A DNA stretch of 64,000 nucleotides from UBA6136 sp041178325. GTDB lineage: Bacteria; Pseudomonadota; Gammaproteobacteria; Methylococcales; Methylococcaceae. Location: contig JBEGVN010000088.1 of the NCBI GenBank assembly GCA_041178325.1, forward strand, positions 1 to 64,000. The letters run 5' to 3'. Made by a program: the position numbers and the translations under genes. Under the pieces are notes generated by a model. That model saw nothing but the letters and a program-made list of their open reading frames with translations, searched no databases and was not told the DNA's origin. This document shows positions 42,826-52,449 of the stretch, one piece after another (within the stretch, counting starts at the first letter, position 1; every line of letters starts with the position of its first letter).

Positions 42826-45648
42826 TCAGTCTTGATCTGATTGACTGTCTAGGAGCCGGGGTTCGCCGTTAAGGGCAGCTTCAATCAATGCTCGCTGTTC
42901 AGAAAGGTGACGGTGATATTGCCCCACAGCGGGTGCTGCACAAATCGGACGCGCGGCAAAGGAGAGAGGCAGGTCAGCGGGAATGGCCTTGTAAAGGCAA
43001 TCCCGAATCTGATGCCAAGCCCCCTGGTTTTCAGGCTCCTCCTGACACCATACGACGCTGGTCATCCGGGTATATGGCGCAATGGCCTGTCTAAGCTCTG
43101 GCTCAGGAAAGGGGTACAGTTGCTCGATTCGAATGATCGCGGTTGATGCAATATCCTCCTTGCGACGCGCCTCAAGCAGGTCAAAATAGACCTTGCCGGA
43201 GCAGAGGACAAGGCGGTTAACCTCTTCAGGCCGGAGGTCGTCGACTTCCCCAATCACATTATTGAATTGACCATAGGACAACTCATCCAGGCTCGAAACA
43301 GCAAGCCGATGTCGAAGGAGGCTCTTGGGCGTCATGACGATCAAGGGCTTTCTATAAGCCCTAATGATCTGTCGGCGGAGCAAGTGAAAGATCTGTGCAG
43401 GGGTTGTCGGCACCACCACCTGCATGTTGTCTTCCGCACAGAGCTGAAGGTACCGCTCGATTCGAGCGGAGGAATGCTCGGGGCCCTGTCCTTCATAACC
43501 ATGAGGGAGGAACAGCGTTAATCCGCAAAGCCGTCCCCATTTGGACTCACCCGCGGCAATGAACTGGTCAATTACAACCTGTGCGTTGTTGGCAAAATCG
43601 CCAAATTGCGCCTCCCAGATTACGAGCACTTCGGGGGCTGAACTGCTGTATCCATACTCAAAGCCCAAGGCACCTTCCTCGGAAAGCAGCGAGTCATAAA
43701 TCTGGAATTCAGCGGCCTTCTTACCCAGCTGCTGGAGTGGCGTATAGGTTTTTCCGGTTGTCTGATCGTGAAGGGTCGCATGGCGGTGAAAGAACGTTCC
43801 TCGTCCCACGTCTTGGCCGCTCAGCCGGATGGGGACCCCCGCCTTGAGGAGAGAGGCATAGGCGAGTGTTTCTGCAAAGCCCCAGTCGATGGGTTGAACG
43901 CCATGGCTCATGGCTCTTCGGCCTTCGAGAATCGCCTGGGTTCGGGGATGCAGGACAAAGCCCTCGGGGAGATTCAGAATCTGATCTGCAAGACCCTGAA
44001 GTTCTTCTTTCGGAAGCCCTGACTGATAAGGGGTGGTCCAGTGATTGCCATGGTAGGCGGACCAGCTAGGCTTGGGATAGATCGCTTCGCCATCGATCAA
44101 GGGACGCGAGACGATATCATTTCGATCGAGAGCTTCCTGATACTCCTCAACGAGCCGCTCGGTTTCTTCCACGTCCATGATTCCCGCAGTCACCAACTGC
44201 TCGGCATACAGCTCACGAACCGTGGGATGTTCCCGAATCATGCGGTACATCATGGGTTGGGTCACCGCAGGTTCATCTGCTTCGTTGTGGCCATGCCGGC
44301 GATAGCAGAGAAGATCAATGACCACATCCCGATTGAATTTCATGCGGTAATCGACCGCGAGCCGTGTCACGAAGAGAACGGCTTCCGGATCGTCACCATT
44401 CACGTGAAAAACCGGCGCCTGGATCATGTTGGCAACATCGGTACAGTAGAGGGTGGAGCGGGCATCAAAGGGTGCGCTGGTCGTGAACCCGATCTGGTTG
44501 TTGATCACGATGTGAATGGTCCCGCCGGTCGTATAGGCGCGGGTTTCTGACATGTTAAGGGTTTCCATCACCACGCCTTGCCCAGCAAAAGCCGCATCGC
44601 CATGGATCAGGACCGCCATGACCTCATCCTCTCCATTTCCTGACCTTCGATCCTGTCGTGCGCGAACAGAGCCCTCTGCGACAGGGTCAATGATTTCCAG
44701 GTGGGAAGGATTGAAGGCAAGTGCCGTATGGACGGGTCCATGTCGCGTCAGGATATTGGATGAAAACCCGCTGTGATATTTCACATCCCCTGCGCTGGCC
44801 AAAGGGGTCATCTTGGCTGTGCCTTCAAATTCTTCGAAAAGCGCTCCCGGTAACTTGCCGAGAACATTGACCAGTACATTGAGGCGACCACGATGGGCCA
44901 TTCCGACGACCAGTTCTCGGATTCCCTTCTCACTGGCGTGTTCGATTAGCTCGTCAAGTAGCGGAATCAGACTCTCCGCACCCTCCAGTGAAAATCGTTT
45001 CTGACCCACGTATTTTCGGTGGAGGTAGCGCTCAATGCCTTCTGCAGCAGTCAGCGCCCGAAGGATAGCCTTGCGGCTCTCGGGATCGGGAAGCCCGCGG
45101 CTACGCGTGTTTTCAAGACGATACTGAATCCACTGGCGAATCTCGCTGTCGACTATATGCAGGTACTCTGCTCCAACATGTTCGCAATAGGTCTGTTGCA
45201 AATAGCTCAAAATCTCCCTGAGGGGGAGTTTCCTTTGCGAGTCGAGGACATCGATGTAAAAGGCGGTATCGAGATCCTGTGGGCTTAGACCGTAGTGGGA
45301 GGGCTCGAGGTCACGAAGCCGGGGAGGGGTTCCCAGTTTCAGGGGGTTATTGTCGGCAACCTGATGCCCGCGCATGCGGTATTGGCTGATCAGTCGCTCG
45401 ACGGCGGCTTGGCGCCGAATGCGAAGCTCAGCGTCACCCTCTGTGACTTGAGGCTGCGTGGGGGTGCCCAGAAAGGCTTGGGCATAGCCGTTATCAGGAA
45501 GGGCAGAAAACTTTGCCCGCCAACTGGCATCCACGGATTCGGGATCACGCAGAAATCGCTGGTAGAGATCTTCCAGAAATCCGAGGTTATCCTCGGCAAT
45601 CGCACCAGAACCCTCAAAAAGATCCTTGAGTTCACTCATAAGCATCAT
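42826..45648 (-). CDS. sucA: 2-oxoglutarate dehydrogenase E1
   Basis: A 940-aa thiamine-diphosphate decarboxylase. Recognisable pieces: the N-terminal E2-binding part (ELKDLFEGSGA), HRGRLNVLVNVLGK, NNQIGFTTS, and the C-terminal EEPENQGAWHQI. It oxidises 2-oxoglutarate and passes the succinyl group to SucB. Start may be ATG 45648 or 45639. Its promoter region is shared with the divergent moaA. Confidence 0.95.
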   Translation of the reverse strand: MMLMSELKDLFEGSGAIAEDNLGFLEDLYQRFLRDPESVDASWRAKFSALPDNGYAQAFLGTPTQPQVTEGDAELRIRRQAAVERLISQYRMRGHQVADNNPLKLGTPPRLRDLEPSHYGLSPQDLDTAFYIDVLDSQRKLPLREILSYLQQTYCEHVGAEYLHIVDSEIRQWIQYRLENTRSRGLPDPESRKAILRALTAAEGIERYLHRKYVGQKRFSLEGAESLIPLLDELIEHASEKGIRELVVGMAHRGRLNVLVNVLGKLPGALFEEFEGTAKMTPLASAGDVKYHSGFSSNILTRHGPVHTALAFNPSHLEIIDPVAEGSVRARQDRRSGNGEDEVMAVLIHGDAAFAGQGVVMETLNMSETRAYTTGGTIHIVINNQIGFTTSAPFDARSTLYCTDVANMIQAPVFHVNGDDPEAVLFVTRLAVDYRMKFNRDVVIDLLCYRRHGHNEADEPAVTQPMMYRMIREHPTVRELYAEQLVTAGIMDVEETERLVEEYQEALDRNDIVSRPLIDGEAIYPKPSWSAYHGNHWTTPYQSGLPKEELQGLADQILNLPEGFVLHPRTQAILEGRRAMSHGVQPIDWGFAETLAYASLLKAGVPIRLSGQDVGRGTFFHRHATLHDQTTGKTYTPLQQLGKKAAEFQIYDSLLSEEGALGFEYGYSSSAPEVLVIWEAQFGDFANNAQVVIDQFIAAGESKWGRLCGLTLFLPHGYEGQGPEHSSARIERYLQLCAEDNMQVVVPTTPAQIFHLLRRQIIRAYRKPLIVMTPKSLLRHRLAVSSLDELSYGQFNNVIGEVDDLRPEEVNRLVLCSGKVYFDLLEARRKEDIASTAIIRIEQLYPFPEPELRQAIAPYTRMTSVVWCQEEPENQGAWHQIRDCLYKAIPADLPLSFAARPICAAPAVGQYHRHLSEQRALIEAALNGEPRLLDSQSDQD

Positions 45649-45749
45649 TGTATCGGTTCAAGCTCTGTGTGAAAGATTTTTCCCACAAATCCCGAGTAAA
45701 GAACTATGTTTTTGTTGGAGCCTTATCAAGGGCATGTGAAAATGCCCAA

Positions 45750-46772
45750 ATGAATAGAGTGGCATCTTTACCCCAAGTTCCAGAACGGCCCCAGCTCATT
45801 GATTCCTTTGGGCGTGAGGTCACCTATGTTCGATTGTCGATCACGGATCGTTGCGATTTCAGATGCGTCTATTGCATGGCGGAAAAGATGGAATTTCTGC
45901 CGCGCAGCGATATCCTGAGCCTTGAGGAAATTGCGCTGGTAGCTCGCGCTTTTGTCGAGCTGGGCGTCAGCAAGATCCGTCTGACCGGTGGCGAACCCCT
46001 GGTCCGAAAGGGCGTGTTGGATCTGGCTCGAAGTATCGGCGGTATTCAGGGGCTTGGCGCACTGGTTATGACGACCAATGGTTCGAGGCTCGCTCAGATG
46101 GCCAAGGATCTTAAAGCTGCTGGAGTTTCACGAGTCAACATCAGTCTGGATAGTCTGGATCCGGTACGTTTTCGGAAGCTGACCCGCGTGGGTGAACTGC
46201 AGGATGTCCTTTCTGGTATAGAAGCAGCCCGTCACGCGGGTTTTGAGTCCCTGAAGTTGAACGCAGTGGTCTTGCGCAATCGAAACCACGATGAGGTTGT
46301 TGGACTGGTTAGATTCGCCGTCGAGCGGGAACTCGATATTAGCTTTATTGAGGAAATGCCACTTGGCGATGTCGGTGAGCGGCTTCGCGGGGAGGAGTTT
46401 TATCCCAGTGACGCCATCCGCCAGGACTTGTCTGAGGTCTTCGAGCTTTTACCATCGACCCATGTTTCCGGGGGACCTGCGCGATACTGGCATTTGGCAG
46501 GACATGCAACTCGCGTCGGCTTTATTTCTCCCCACAGCCAAAACTTTTGTGGGTCCTGCAATCGCGTCCGGGTCACAGCCGAAGGGCGTCTTTTGCTCTG
46601 TCTTGGGAATGAGCACTCCGTGGATCTGCGTTCTGTCCTCAGAGGCTCAGGAACGCTGGATGCCGTTAAAGCGACGATACGCGACGCGATGGCTCTCAAG
46701 CCGGAACGCCATCATTTCACGCTAGACGCAGCGCCGGTGATCTTTCGCCACATGAATCTGACCGGCGGCTAG
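45750..46772 (+). CDS. moaA: GTP 3',8-cyclase (molybdenum cofactor synthesis)
   Basis: A 340-aa radical SAM enzyme with CxxxCxxC in CDFRCVYC and a second cluster in FCGSCNRVRVT. The C-terminal GG (LTGG), needed to activate the enzyme, is kept. It makes cyclic pyranopterin with MoaC. The ATG at 45750 gives the normal length, and the longer frame from 45648 would overlap the sucA start. It is convergent with, and abuts, moaB. Confidence 0.95.
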   Translation: MNRVASLPQVPERPQLIDSFGREVTYVRLSITDRCDFRCVYCMAEKMEFLPRSDILSLEEIALVARAFVELGVSKIRLTGGEPLVRKGVLDLARSIGGIQGLGALVMTTNGSRLAQMAKDLKAAGVSRVNISLDSLDPVRFRKLTRVGELQDVLSGIEAARHAGFESLKLNAVVLRNRNHDEVVGLVRFAVERELDISFIEEMPLGDVGERLRGEEFYPSDAIRQDLSEVFELLPSTHVSGGPARYWHLAGHATRVGFISPHSQNFCGSCNRVRVTAEGRLLLCLGNEHSVDLRSVLRGSGTLDAVKATIRDAMALKPERHHFTLDAAPVIFRHMNLTGG

Positions 46773-47291
46773 TCAACCCTTCTTAAGTCTCGGGATGAGT
46801 TCGACCAGATTACAAGGGCGTGTTCGATAGTCGAGTTGTGGTCGGATGATCTTTTCCCATCCCAGGCGGCAGGCCCCCGAAGAGCCCGGAAGGCAAAAGA
46901 TATAGGTCCCATTGGCAACGCCAGCCAATGCGCGAGACTGGATGGTCGAGGTTCCGATTTCCTCGTAGGAAAGTAGTCTGAAAGTCTCGCCAAAACCGTC
47001 GAGTGTCTTATCAAAGAGAACTTGGGCGGCTTCCGGGGTGCCATCACGACCGGTGACGCCCGTTCCTCCGGTGGAGAGAATGACATCCACTTCTGCTTGG
47101 GCAATCCAGTTGGAGAGAACGGCCCGAATGGCATAGGGGTCGTCTCTCACGATCTCCCTCAAGGGAGGGAGATGACCTGCCTCGCGGATACTGTTTTCAA
47201 GCAGTTGACCTGATCCATCGTTTTCAAGTGTTCGCGTGTCAGAAACAGTCAGTATGGCGATCTTCAGGGGTAGGAAGGTGCGTTCGTTCAA
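46773..47291 (-). CDS. moaB: Molybdopterin adenylyltransferase-type protein MoaB
   Basis: A 172-aa MoaB/MogA-family protein: IAILTVSDTR at the N-terminus and STGGTGVTGRDGTPEA. Start is the TTG at 47291, with GAGAGGAA eight bases upstream, which gives the family length. The longer frame to 47339 begins in a sequence unlike MoaB. It lies back-to-back with moaA, and the divergent kup begins 122 bases away. Confidence 0.9.
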   Translation of the reverse strand: MNERTFLPLKIAILTVSDTRTLENDGSGQLLENSIREAGHLPPLREIVRDDPYAIRAVLSNWIAQAEVDVILSTGGTGVTGRDGTPEAAQVLFDKTLDGFGETFRLLSYEEIGTSTIQSRALAGVANGTYIFCLPGSSGACRLGWEKIIRPQLDYRTRPCNLVELIPRLKKG

Positions 47292-47413
47292 TCTGGGTTC
47301 CTCTCGTGTTGGCGGAGACCCCGCCTCGCAACCCGCCAAGGGCGTGGCTATAATGCTCCTTCATTGTAACCAATGGACCCCATGGGCCCTAATTGCTGAA
47401 TCCTGAGAATTCG

Positions 47414-49306
47414 ATGACGACAGTCAGGCGATCGGGCCATACCGAGGGGACCCTCCGTTGGTCCTTGGTCATTGGAAGCATGGGCGTCGTGTTCGGCGAG
47501 ATCGCGACCAGCCCGCTATACGCCTTGCGAATCGTTTTCGCAGGACGTAACGGCATTACTCCTACACCCGATCATGTGCTCGGCATCCTATCGCTGGTCT
47601 TCTGGATCCTCGGTTTGATCGTCGGTATCAAGTATGCCTTGTTGGTCATGCGTGCCGACAATAAGGGGGACGGGGGTATCATGGCACTCCTTTCGTTGGT
47701 GCAACGAAGCGTTCATGACCGAAAACACCTTCGTCGGTTGGTTTTGGCGACGGGTCTTTTGGGCGCCTCCCTCTTTTTTGGCGATGCGGTCATTGCGCCC
47801 GCCATTTCCGTTATGGGTGCACTTGAAGGGCTTAAAGTTGGGGCCCCTGGGCTCAAGGTCCTCATCGTTCCGATCACGCTCGCGATTCTTTTGGGGCTCT
47901 TTCTGCTGCAATACCGGGGAACGGCATTCATTGGTGGACTGTTCAGCCCCATTATGGTCTGCTGGCTTGTTGTGATTGCCGCCCTCGGTGCGGTGAGCGT
48001 TTACGAAACGCCGATGATTCTCAAAGCGCTGCATCCGCTTTACGGGATTCGTTTTCTGATGGAAACCCGGATTCAATCCCTCATGGTTCTCGGTGCCGTG
48101 GTTTTGGTCGTGACTGGGGTGGAAGCCTTGTATGCCGACATGGGGCACTTTGGGATTCAGCCCATCCGAGTGGCCTGGTTCACTTTTGTGTTTCCGACTC
48201 TGGCCATCAATTATCTGGGGCAGGGTGCGCTTTTGCTTCGTGACCCTGCGGCGGCCAGTAATCCCTTCTATCTTCTAGCGCCAAGTTGGAGTTTCCTGCC
48301 GTTGCTGGCTCTTGCAACATTGGCGACGATTATTGCTGCCCAGGGCGTGATTTCTGGGGCCTTTTCTCTCGCAGCGCAAGCCGTGCGTATGCGCTACTTG
48401 CCGCGACTTGCCGTAAGACACACCTCCCTTGGACATGCGGGTCAAATTTATGTCCCGGCCGTGAATTGGATTCTGGCCTTTGGTACTGCGGCACTGGTAA
48501 TCGGTTTTGGATCCAGCAGCAAATTGGCCACGGCCTATGGCTTATCGGTGACTGGGAGTATGGTAGTGACCACACTGCTGGCTTTCGGGCTTTTGAAGCG
48601 GATCTGGCGGGTGCCTCTCCTTCTGACTGGCGTCCTTTTTTCAGGGTTCCTCTGCATCGATTTTGGGTTTCTGGTCGCCAATCTTCCAAAGCTCTGGCAG
48701 GGAGGTTGGGTATCCATTGCTGTCAGTGGCAGCGTATTCATTCTTTTGACGACCTGGGTGCGAGGCAGAGAGCTTTTAGTTCAGCGACTCAACGCAAAGG
48801 CGATTCCAATTGAGGAACTGGTCGCAAAGGTCGGTCATTCGGGGTTACCTCGAGTGCCTGGGACGGCGGTTTACCTCACTGCCAGCCGGTTTGGAGCGCC
48901 CTTGTCACTTCTACATAACATGGCAATGAACCAGGTCGTGCACGAAAAGGTGATCATCTTGACGGTTATTACACGGGATGAACCTTTCATTCCCCTGGAT
49001 CACCGTCTCAAGATTCGCCACTATGGCGGCGAGATTTACCGGGTTCGGATCTATTATGGCTATAACCAGGAACCCCATGTGCCGGAAGCATTGGCCTTTT
49101 GTCGGACTGAAGGCTTGGATATCGATCTGGACCAGACGTCTTTCTTTCTGACTCGAGAGCACATGATCTCGGCAACGACCCAGCGCGTTGCGACCTGGCG
49201 GGAACGCTTGTTCATTCGAATGGCTATGAATGCCGAAAATGCAATGCGTTTCTGGCATATCCCGCCAGAGCGGGTGGTGGAGCTCGGATTGATGGTTGCC
49301 CTCTAG
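47414..49306 (+). CDS. kup: Kup-family K+ uptake permease
   Basis: A 630-aa transporter with about twelve helices and the KUP opening motif GVVFGEIATSPLYALR. A C-terminal cytosolic portion follows from about residue 460. It takes up K+ with protons, without ATP. The ATG at 47414 is chosen over an in-frame TTG at 47393. The sequence GDIGTSPLY of E. coli Kup is GEIATSPLY here. Confidence 0.93.
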   Translation: MTTVRRSGHTEGTLRWSLVIGSMGVVFGEIATSPLYALRIVFAGRNGITPTPDHVLGILSLVFWILGLIVGIKYALLVMRADNKGDGGIMALLSLVQRSVHDRKHLRRLVLATGLLGASLFFGDAVIAPAISVMGALEGLKVGAPGLKVLIVPITLAILLGLFLLQYRGTAFIGGLFSPIMVCWLVVIAALGAVSVYETPMILKALHPLYGIRFLMETRIQSLMVLGAVVLVVTGVEALYADMGHFGIQPIRVAWFTFVFPTLAINYLGQGALLLRDPAAASNPFYLLAPSWSFLPLLALATLATIIAAQGVISGAFSLAAQAVRMRYLPRLAVRHTSLGHAGQIYVPAVNWILAFGTAALVIGFGSSSKLATAYGLSVTGSMVVTTLLAFGLLKRIWRVPLLLTGVLFSGFLCIDFGFLVANLPKLWQGGWVSIAVSGSVFILLTTWVRGRELLVQRLNAKAIPIEELVAKVGHSGLPRVPGTAVYLTASRFGAPLSLLHNMAMNQVVHEKVIILTVITRDEPFIPLDHRLKIRHYGGEIYRVRIYYGYNQEPHVPEALAFCRTEGLDIDLDQTSFFLTREHMISATTQRVATWRERLFIRMAMNAENAMRFWHIPPERVVELGLMVAL

Positions 49307-49314
49307 TTAGACAT

Positions 49315-49749
49315 CTAGAGGAGGGGCGTCACGGTCCCGCTTGTTCTGAAACGAAGATAGTCTTCCAATACTTTGGCATGATCAAAGGCCAAGGGGGATG
49401 GGATCTGTTGGACATCCACAACCACGGCGGCTTTGGCATCATCGTCCGCTTTGGGTAGACCCCTGGCCTTGGCCACATAGACTGCGGTCACCGTATGTCC
49501 ACGGGAGTCGCGCGAAGGATCTGAATAGAGTCCGAGCAGGGCGGTCAATTCGACTTTCAGCCCTACCTCCTCTAAAGCCTCCCGTCGGGCGGCGTTCTCG
49601 ATGGTTTCACCCACATCGACAAATCCCCCTGGAATAGCCCAGCCGTGGGGTTCATAGAGCCTTTCGATCAACACAATGGGTTTTCCAGGCTGGTCAATCA
49701 GCTCAATGATGATGTCTGCAGCAATTTCAGGTGTGACCGGTCGAGGCAT
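49315..49749 (-). CDS. Nudix hydrolase
   Basis: A 144-aa Nudix protein with the box GFVDVGETIENAARREALEEVGL (G-x5-E-x7-R-E-x2-E-E-x-G). It hydrolyses a nucleoside diphosphate derivative, unidentified. It lies tail-to-tail with kup, and its start is 175 bases from the divergent TauE/SafE-like gene. Confidence 0.9.
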   Translation of the reverse strand: MPRPVTPEIAADIIIELIDQPGKPIVLIERLYEPHGWAIPGGFVDVGETIENAARREALEEVGLKVELTALLGLYSDPSRDSRGHTVTAVYVAKARGLPKADDDAKAAVVVDVQQIPSPLAFDHAKVLEDYLRFRTSGTVTPLL

Positions 49750-49827
49750 AGGCGTGATGTAAATCCTTCAAGGAGGGCTCAAGTTTATGTCTGCTTGGGC
49801 GATCTGTTATTCTATTTTGTTTAAACC

Positions 49828-49839
49828 TGATGTAAATCA
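49828..49839. promoter_or_regulatory. FNR/ANR-like palindrome
   Basis: TGATGTAAATCA matches the inner eight fixed bases of the FNR consensus TTGAT-N4-ATCAA (TGAT and ATCA). It is 86 bases before the ATG of the TauE/SafE-like gene. A half-similar TGATGTAAATC occurs at 49755-49765. Assignment is by motif match only. Confidence 0.4.
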
Positions 49840-49924
49840 CCTCGTTACCTCAGGACCCCCCTCATTTGTCACATCGAGAGTTCGCCCCAGCCTTGGGGTG
49901 CTCCCCTGATTGTCATTGTGAACC

Positions 49925-50650
49925 ATGAACCATCTTGATTCCGCTTTTAGCAGTTCCTATCTGGTTGCTTTCCTTATGGGGCTTTTTAGCGCCATGCATT
50001 GTCTGAGCATGTGCGGCTCAATTATCGGCACGCTGACTTTAAGCCTCAAGCGTGAGATTAGGGAAAATAAGACACTCTTGCTGCCCTTTGTGGCGTGCTA
50101 CAACGGGGGCCGGGTTTTGAGCTATACCGTGGGTGGTTTCATCGCGGGTATTCTCGAGCACGTTCTAACCCTTCCCTTTGGTGAGGGGCACGGCCATCGA
50201 ATTCTCCAGATTCTGGGTGCCTTGGTGATGCTTGGGGCGGGCTTGCACGTCGCTGGCTGGTTCCCAAGGTTCGCATATATCGAAAAAGTGGGTGGATTGG
50301 CATGGCGTCACATTGAGCCTTATGGCCGGCGTTTGATCCCCGTAGAAACGCGACAGCGCGCATTCATCTTCGGGATGGTTTGGGGATGGTTACCCTGTGG
50401 TCTGGTGTATACAGCCTTGGCACTCGCAGCGACCACCGGTGAGGTGATACGCAGTGGTTTGACGATGTTCTTCTTTGGTCTTGGTACGATTCCCGCGGTC
50501 ATGGGCGTAGGGGTTATGACCTCATGGATGGTGCGGTTTACGAGTATGACCCGTTTTCGTCAAGCTGCCGGTGTCACCCTCATCCTTCTGGCTTTGATGG
50601 CTGCATTTCCCGGTCTCAACCCTCTGGTGCAACATCCGGTGGGTCATTAG
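49925..50650 (+). CDS. TauE/SafE-type (DsbD_2) membrane protein
   Basis: A 241-aa protein with about six helices. It has paired-cysteine motifs in helices, HCLSMCG near residue 25 and GWLPCGLVY near 158, as in the DsbD_2 family, whose relatives handle copper or thiol redox for cytochrome oxidase assembly. The FNR-like site upstream fits a gene turned on at low oxygen. Either heavy-metal export or electron transport across the membrane would suit. The following sigma-54 activator is 12 bases downstream. Confidence 0.8.
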   Translation: MNHLDSAFSSSYLVAFLMGLFSAMHCLSMCGSIIGTLTLSLKREIRENKTLLLPFVACYNGGRVLSYTVGGFIAGILEHVLTLPFGEGHGHRILQILGALVMLGAGLHVAGWFPRFAYIEKVGGLAWRHIEPYGRRLIPVETRQRAFIFGMVWGWLPCGLVYTALALAATTGEVIRSGLTMFFFGLGTIPAVMGVGVMTSWMVRFTSMTRFRQAAGVTLILLALMAAFPGLNPLVQHPVGH

Positions 50651-50662
50651 GCAGCACGAAGC

Positions 50663-51610
50663 ATGACCATGTTTGATCGTTTGATAGGGCAGTCTCCGAA
50701 TTTTGAAAGCATGCTTCGAAGTGCCCGTATGGTCGCGGCGACTGATGTAACTGTGCTGATTATCGGTGAGACCGGAACGGGGAAGGAGGTTTTAGCAACC
50801 GCGTTGCAGCAGCAAAGCCCCCGCGCCGAAAAGCCCTTCATTACCATCAACTGTGCAGCGCTCCCCGAGGCGTTGGCCGAGTCTGAACTCTTCGGCCACA
50901 AGAAAGGCTCTTTCACAGGTGCCATCTCCAATCAGCTGGGTCGCCTTCAGGCTGCAAATGGGGGCACGGTGTTTCTTGATGAGGTTGACTCTCTCGCTAT
51001 CCCGCTGCAGGCGAAATTGCTCCGGTTTCTCGAGACGGGGGAAATTCAGCCGGTTGGAGAAACCGCCTCCCAGAAGGTCGATGTCAGGATTATTGCGGCG
51101 ACGAATGCTGATCTTCAGGATCGGATCAATCGGGGTGAATTCCGCCGCGATCTTTACTATCGCCTGAATGTGGTGCCTCTCGAAATTCCGGCCTTGCGGG
51201 ATCGGATGGGGGATATTCAAGTGCTGATTCTCCACTTTATGCAGCAATTCACCAAAAGTCATGGTCTTCCAAATGCGACGATCAGCAAGGCGGCGCTTCA
51301 GCGACTGACCCATTACCCTTGGCCTGGAAATGTCCGGGAACTGCGAAACGTCTGTGAGCGCTTGTGCATTTTGCTCGCGGGAAAGACCATTGAGGAGCAT
51401 AATCTGCCTCCTGAAATCGTTTCGGGTAGACCGTCCGAATCGCGTGAAATCCTTCTGCCTGAAGCGGGAATCAATCTGGAGGAGGTTGAAATTGACCTCA
51501 TACGCCAGGCGCTAGAGCGGACCCGCGGAAACCGGAGTCAGGCGGCAAGACTGCTAGGTATCTCAAGAGACACCCTTCTTTACCGAATGCAAAAGCACGG
51601 TATCAGCTGA
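50663..51610 (+). CDS. Sigma-54-dependent transcription activator without receiver domain
   Basis: A 315-aa AAA+ activator: Walker A GETGTGKE, sigma-54 contact loop GSFTGA (usual GAFTGA), Walker B GGTVFLDEVDS, an R-finger region (FRRDLYYRLN), and a C-terminal Fis-type helix-turn-helix (NRSQAARLLGISRDTLLYRM). The N-terminus starts straight into the AAA+ domain, as in PspF, so no phosphorylation or ligand input is visible. Control may be by a partner protein. Target genes are unknown. Confidence 0.9.
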   Translation: MTMFDRLIGQSPNFESMLRSARMVAATDVTVLIIGETGTGKEVLATALQQQSPRAEKPFITINCAALPEALAESELFGHKKGSFTGAISNQLGRLQAANGGTVFLDEVDSLAIPLQAKLLRFLETGEIQPVGETASQKVDVRIIAATNADLQDRINRGEFRRDLYYRLNVVPLEIPALRDRMGDIQVLILHFMQQFTKSHGLPNATISKAALQRLTHYPWPGNVRELRNVCERLCILLAGKTIEEHNLPPEIVSGRPSESREILLPEAGINLEEVEIDLIRQALERTRGNRSQAARLLGISRDTLLYRMQKHGIS

Positions 51611-51684
51611 AGTTAACCGCAACGATTGCAGCATAGGCTCGTCCGCCTGAATTGCGGCGATAAAAATAATAAGGAGAAAGCATC

Positions 51685-52431
51685 ATGTGCTGGAGTGGAG
51701 AGGCATCGGCCGTCCTTGCGACGGTGGGTTTTGGAACAGCTGCCTATGTGGCCTGGAAGGGTGAATCAAAGGAGCTCTGGATTCCACTGACCTACTTTGC
51801 CTGTATGGAGCTTTTACAGGCCGCAACCTATGTCTACATCAATCTCTGTGATTCTCCGCCGAATCAGATATTGACGTATTTCGGCTATATCCACATTGCA
51901 TTTCAGCCTTTCTTCGCCAACATGGTGGCGATGTACTTTATTCCTGAAACGGTCAAGAAAAAGATCGCGACCACCGTCTATACGATCTGCGCCATGGGCG
52001 CTCTGGCAATGCTCGTCAAAATGTATCCCTTTGACTGGGCAGGCCACTGTATCGTCGGCATTGAGGGCTTCTGCGGGACCCAAGCTTGTTCGGTCTCTGG
52101 GGATTGGCATATTGCCTGGAAGCTGCCGCTGAATGGCCTGATGTCAGACTATCCTGGAAATCCCTTCGCTTTTCGCTACGGGCTTCATGCCTTTGTCTAC
52201 ATTGCGGTGGCTTTCTGGATGCCAATTCTTTATGGATCGTGGCGCTTTGTCGGTTTCCATTATCTGGTCGGTCCGCTGATCTCAGATATCCTGACAACCG
52301 ACCCCAACGAGTATGCAGCCGTCTGGTGTCTTTTCTCGATTGCGCTTTGCGTTTCCGTGATCAAGACGCCCATTCGAAAATATCTCCATGTCACCCGCTG
52401 GCTGGGTTACCCAAAAACTGCCCCAGCCTGA
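51685..52431 (+). CDS. Conserved multi-pass membrane protein, MCWSGEAS family
   Basis: A 248-aa protein with about seven hydrophobic helices and the N-terminal motif MCWSGEASA. Other notable residues are paired cysteines in the middle (GHCIVGIEGFCGTQACS), which could form disulfides. It belongs to a conserved family of unknown function (DUF5765-like by my recollection). AAGGAG nine bases before the ATG supports the start. The activator gene just upstream may control it. Confidence 0.75.
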   Translation: MCWSGEASAVLATVGFGTAAYVAWKGESKELWIPLTYFACMELLQAATYVYINLCDSPPNQILTYFGYIHIAFQPFFANMVAMYFIPETVKKKIATTVYTICAMGALAMLVKMYPFDWAGHCIVGIEGFCGTQACSVSGDWHIAWKLPLNGLMSDYPGNPFAFRYGLHAFVYIAVAFWMPILYGSWRFVGFHYLVGPLISDILTTDPNEYAAVWCLFSIALCVSVIKTPIRKYLHVTRWLGYPKTAPA

Positions 52432-52449
52432 GTGACGGTGTTTTCAGTG

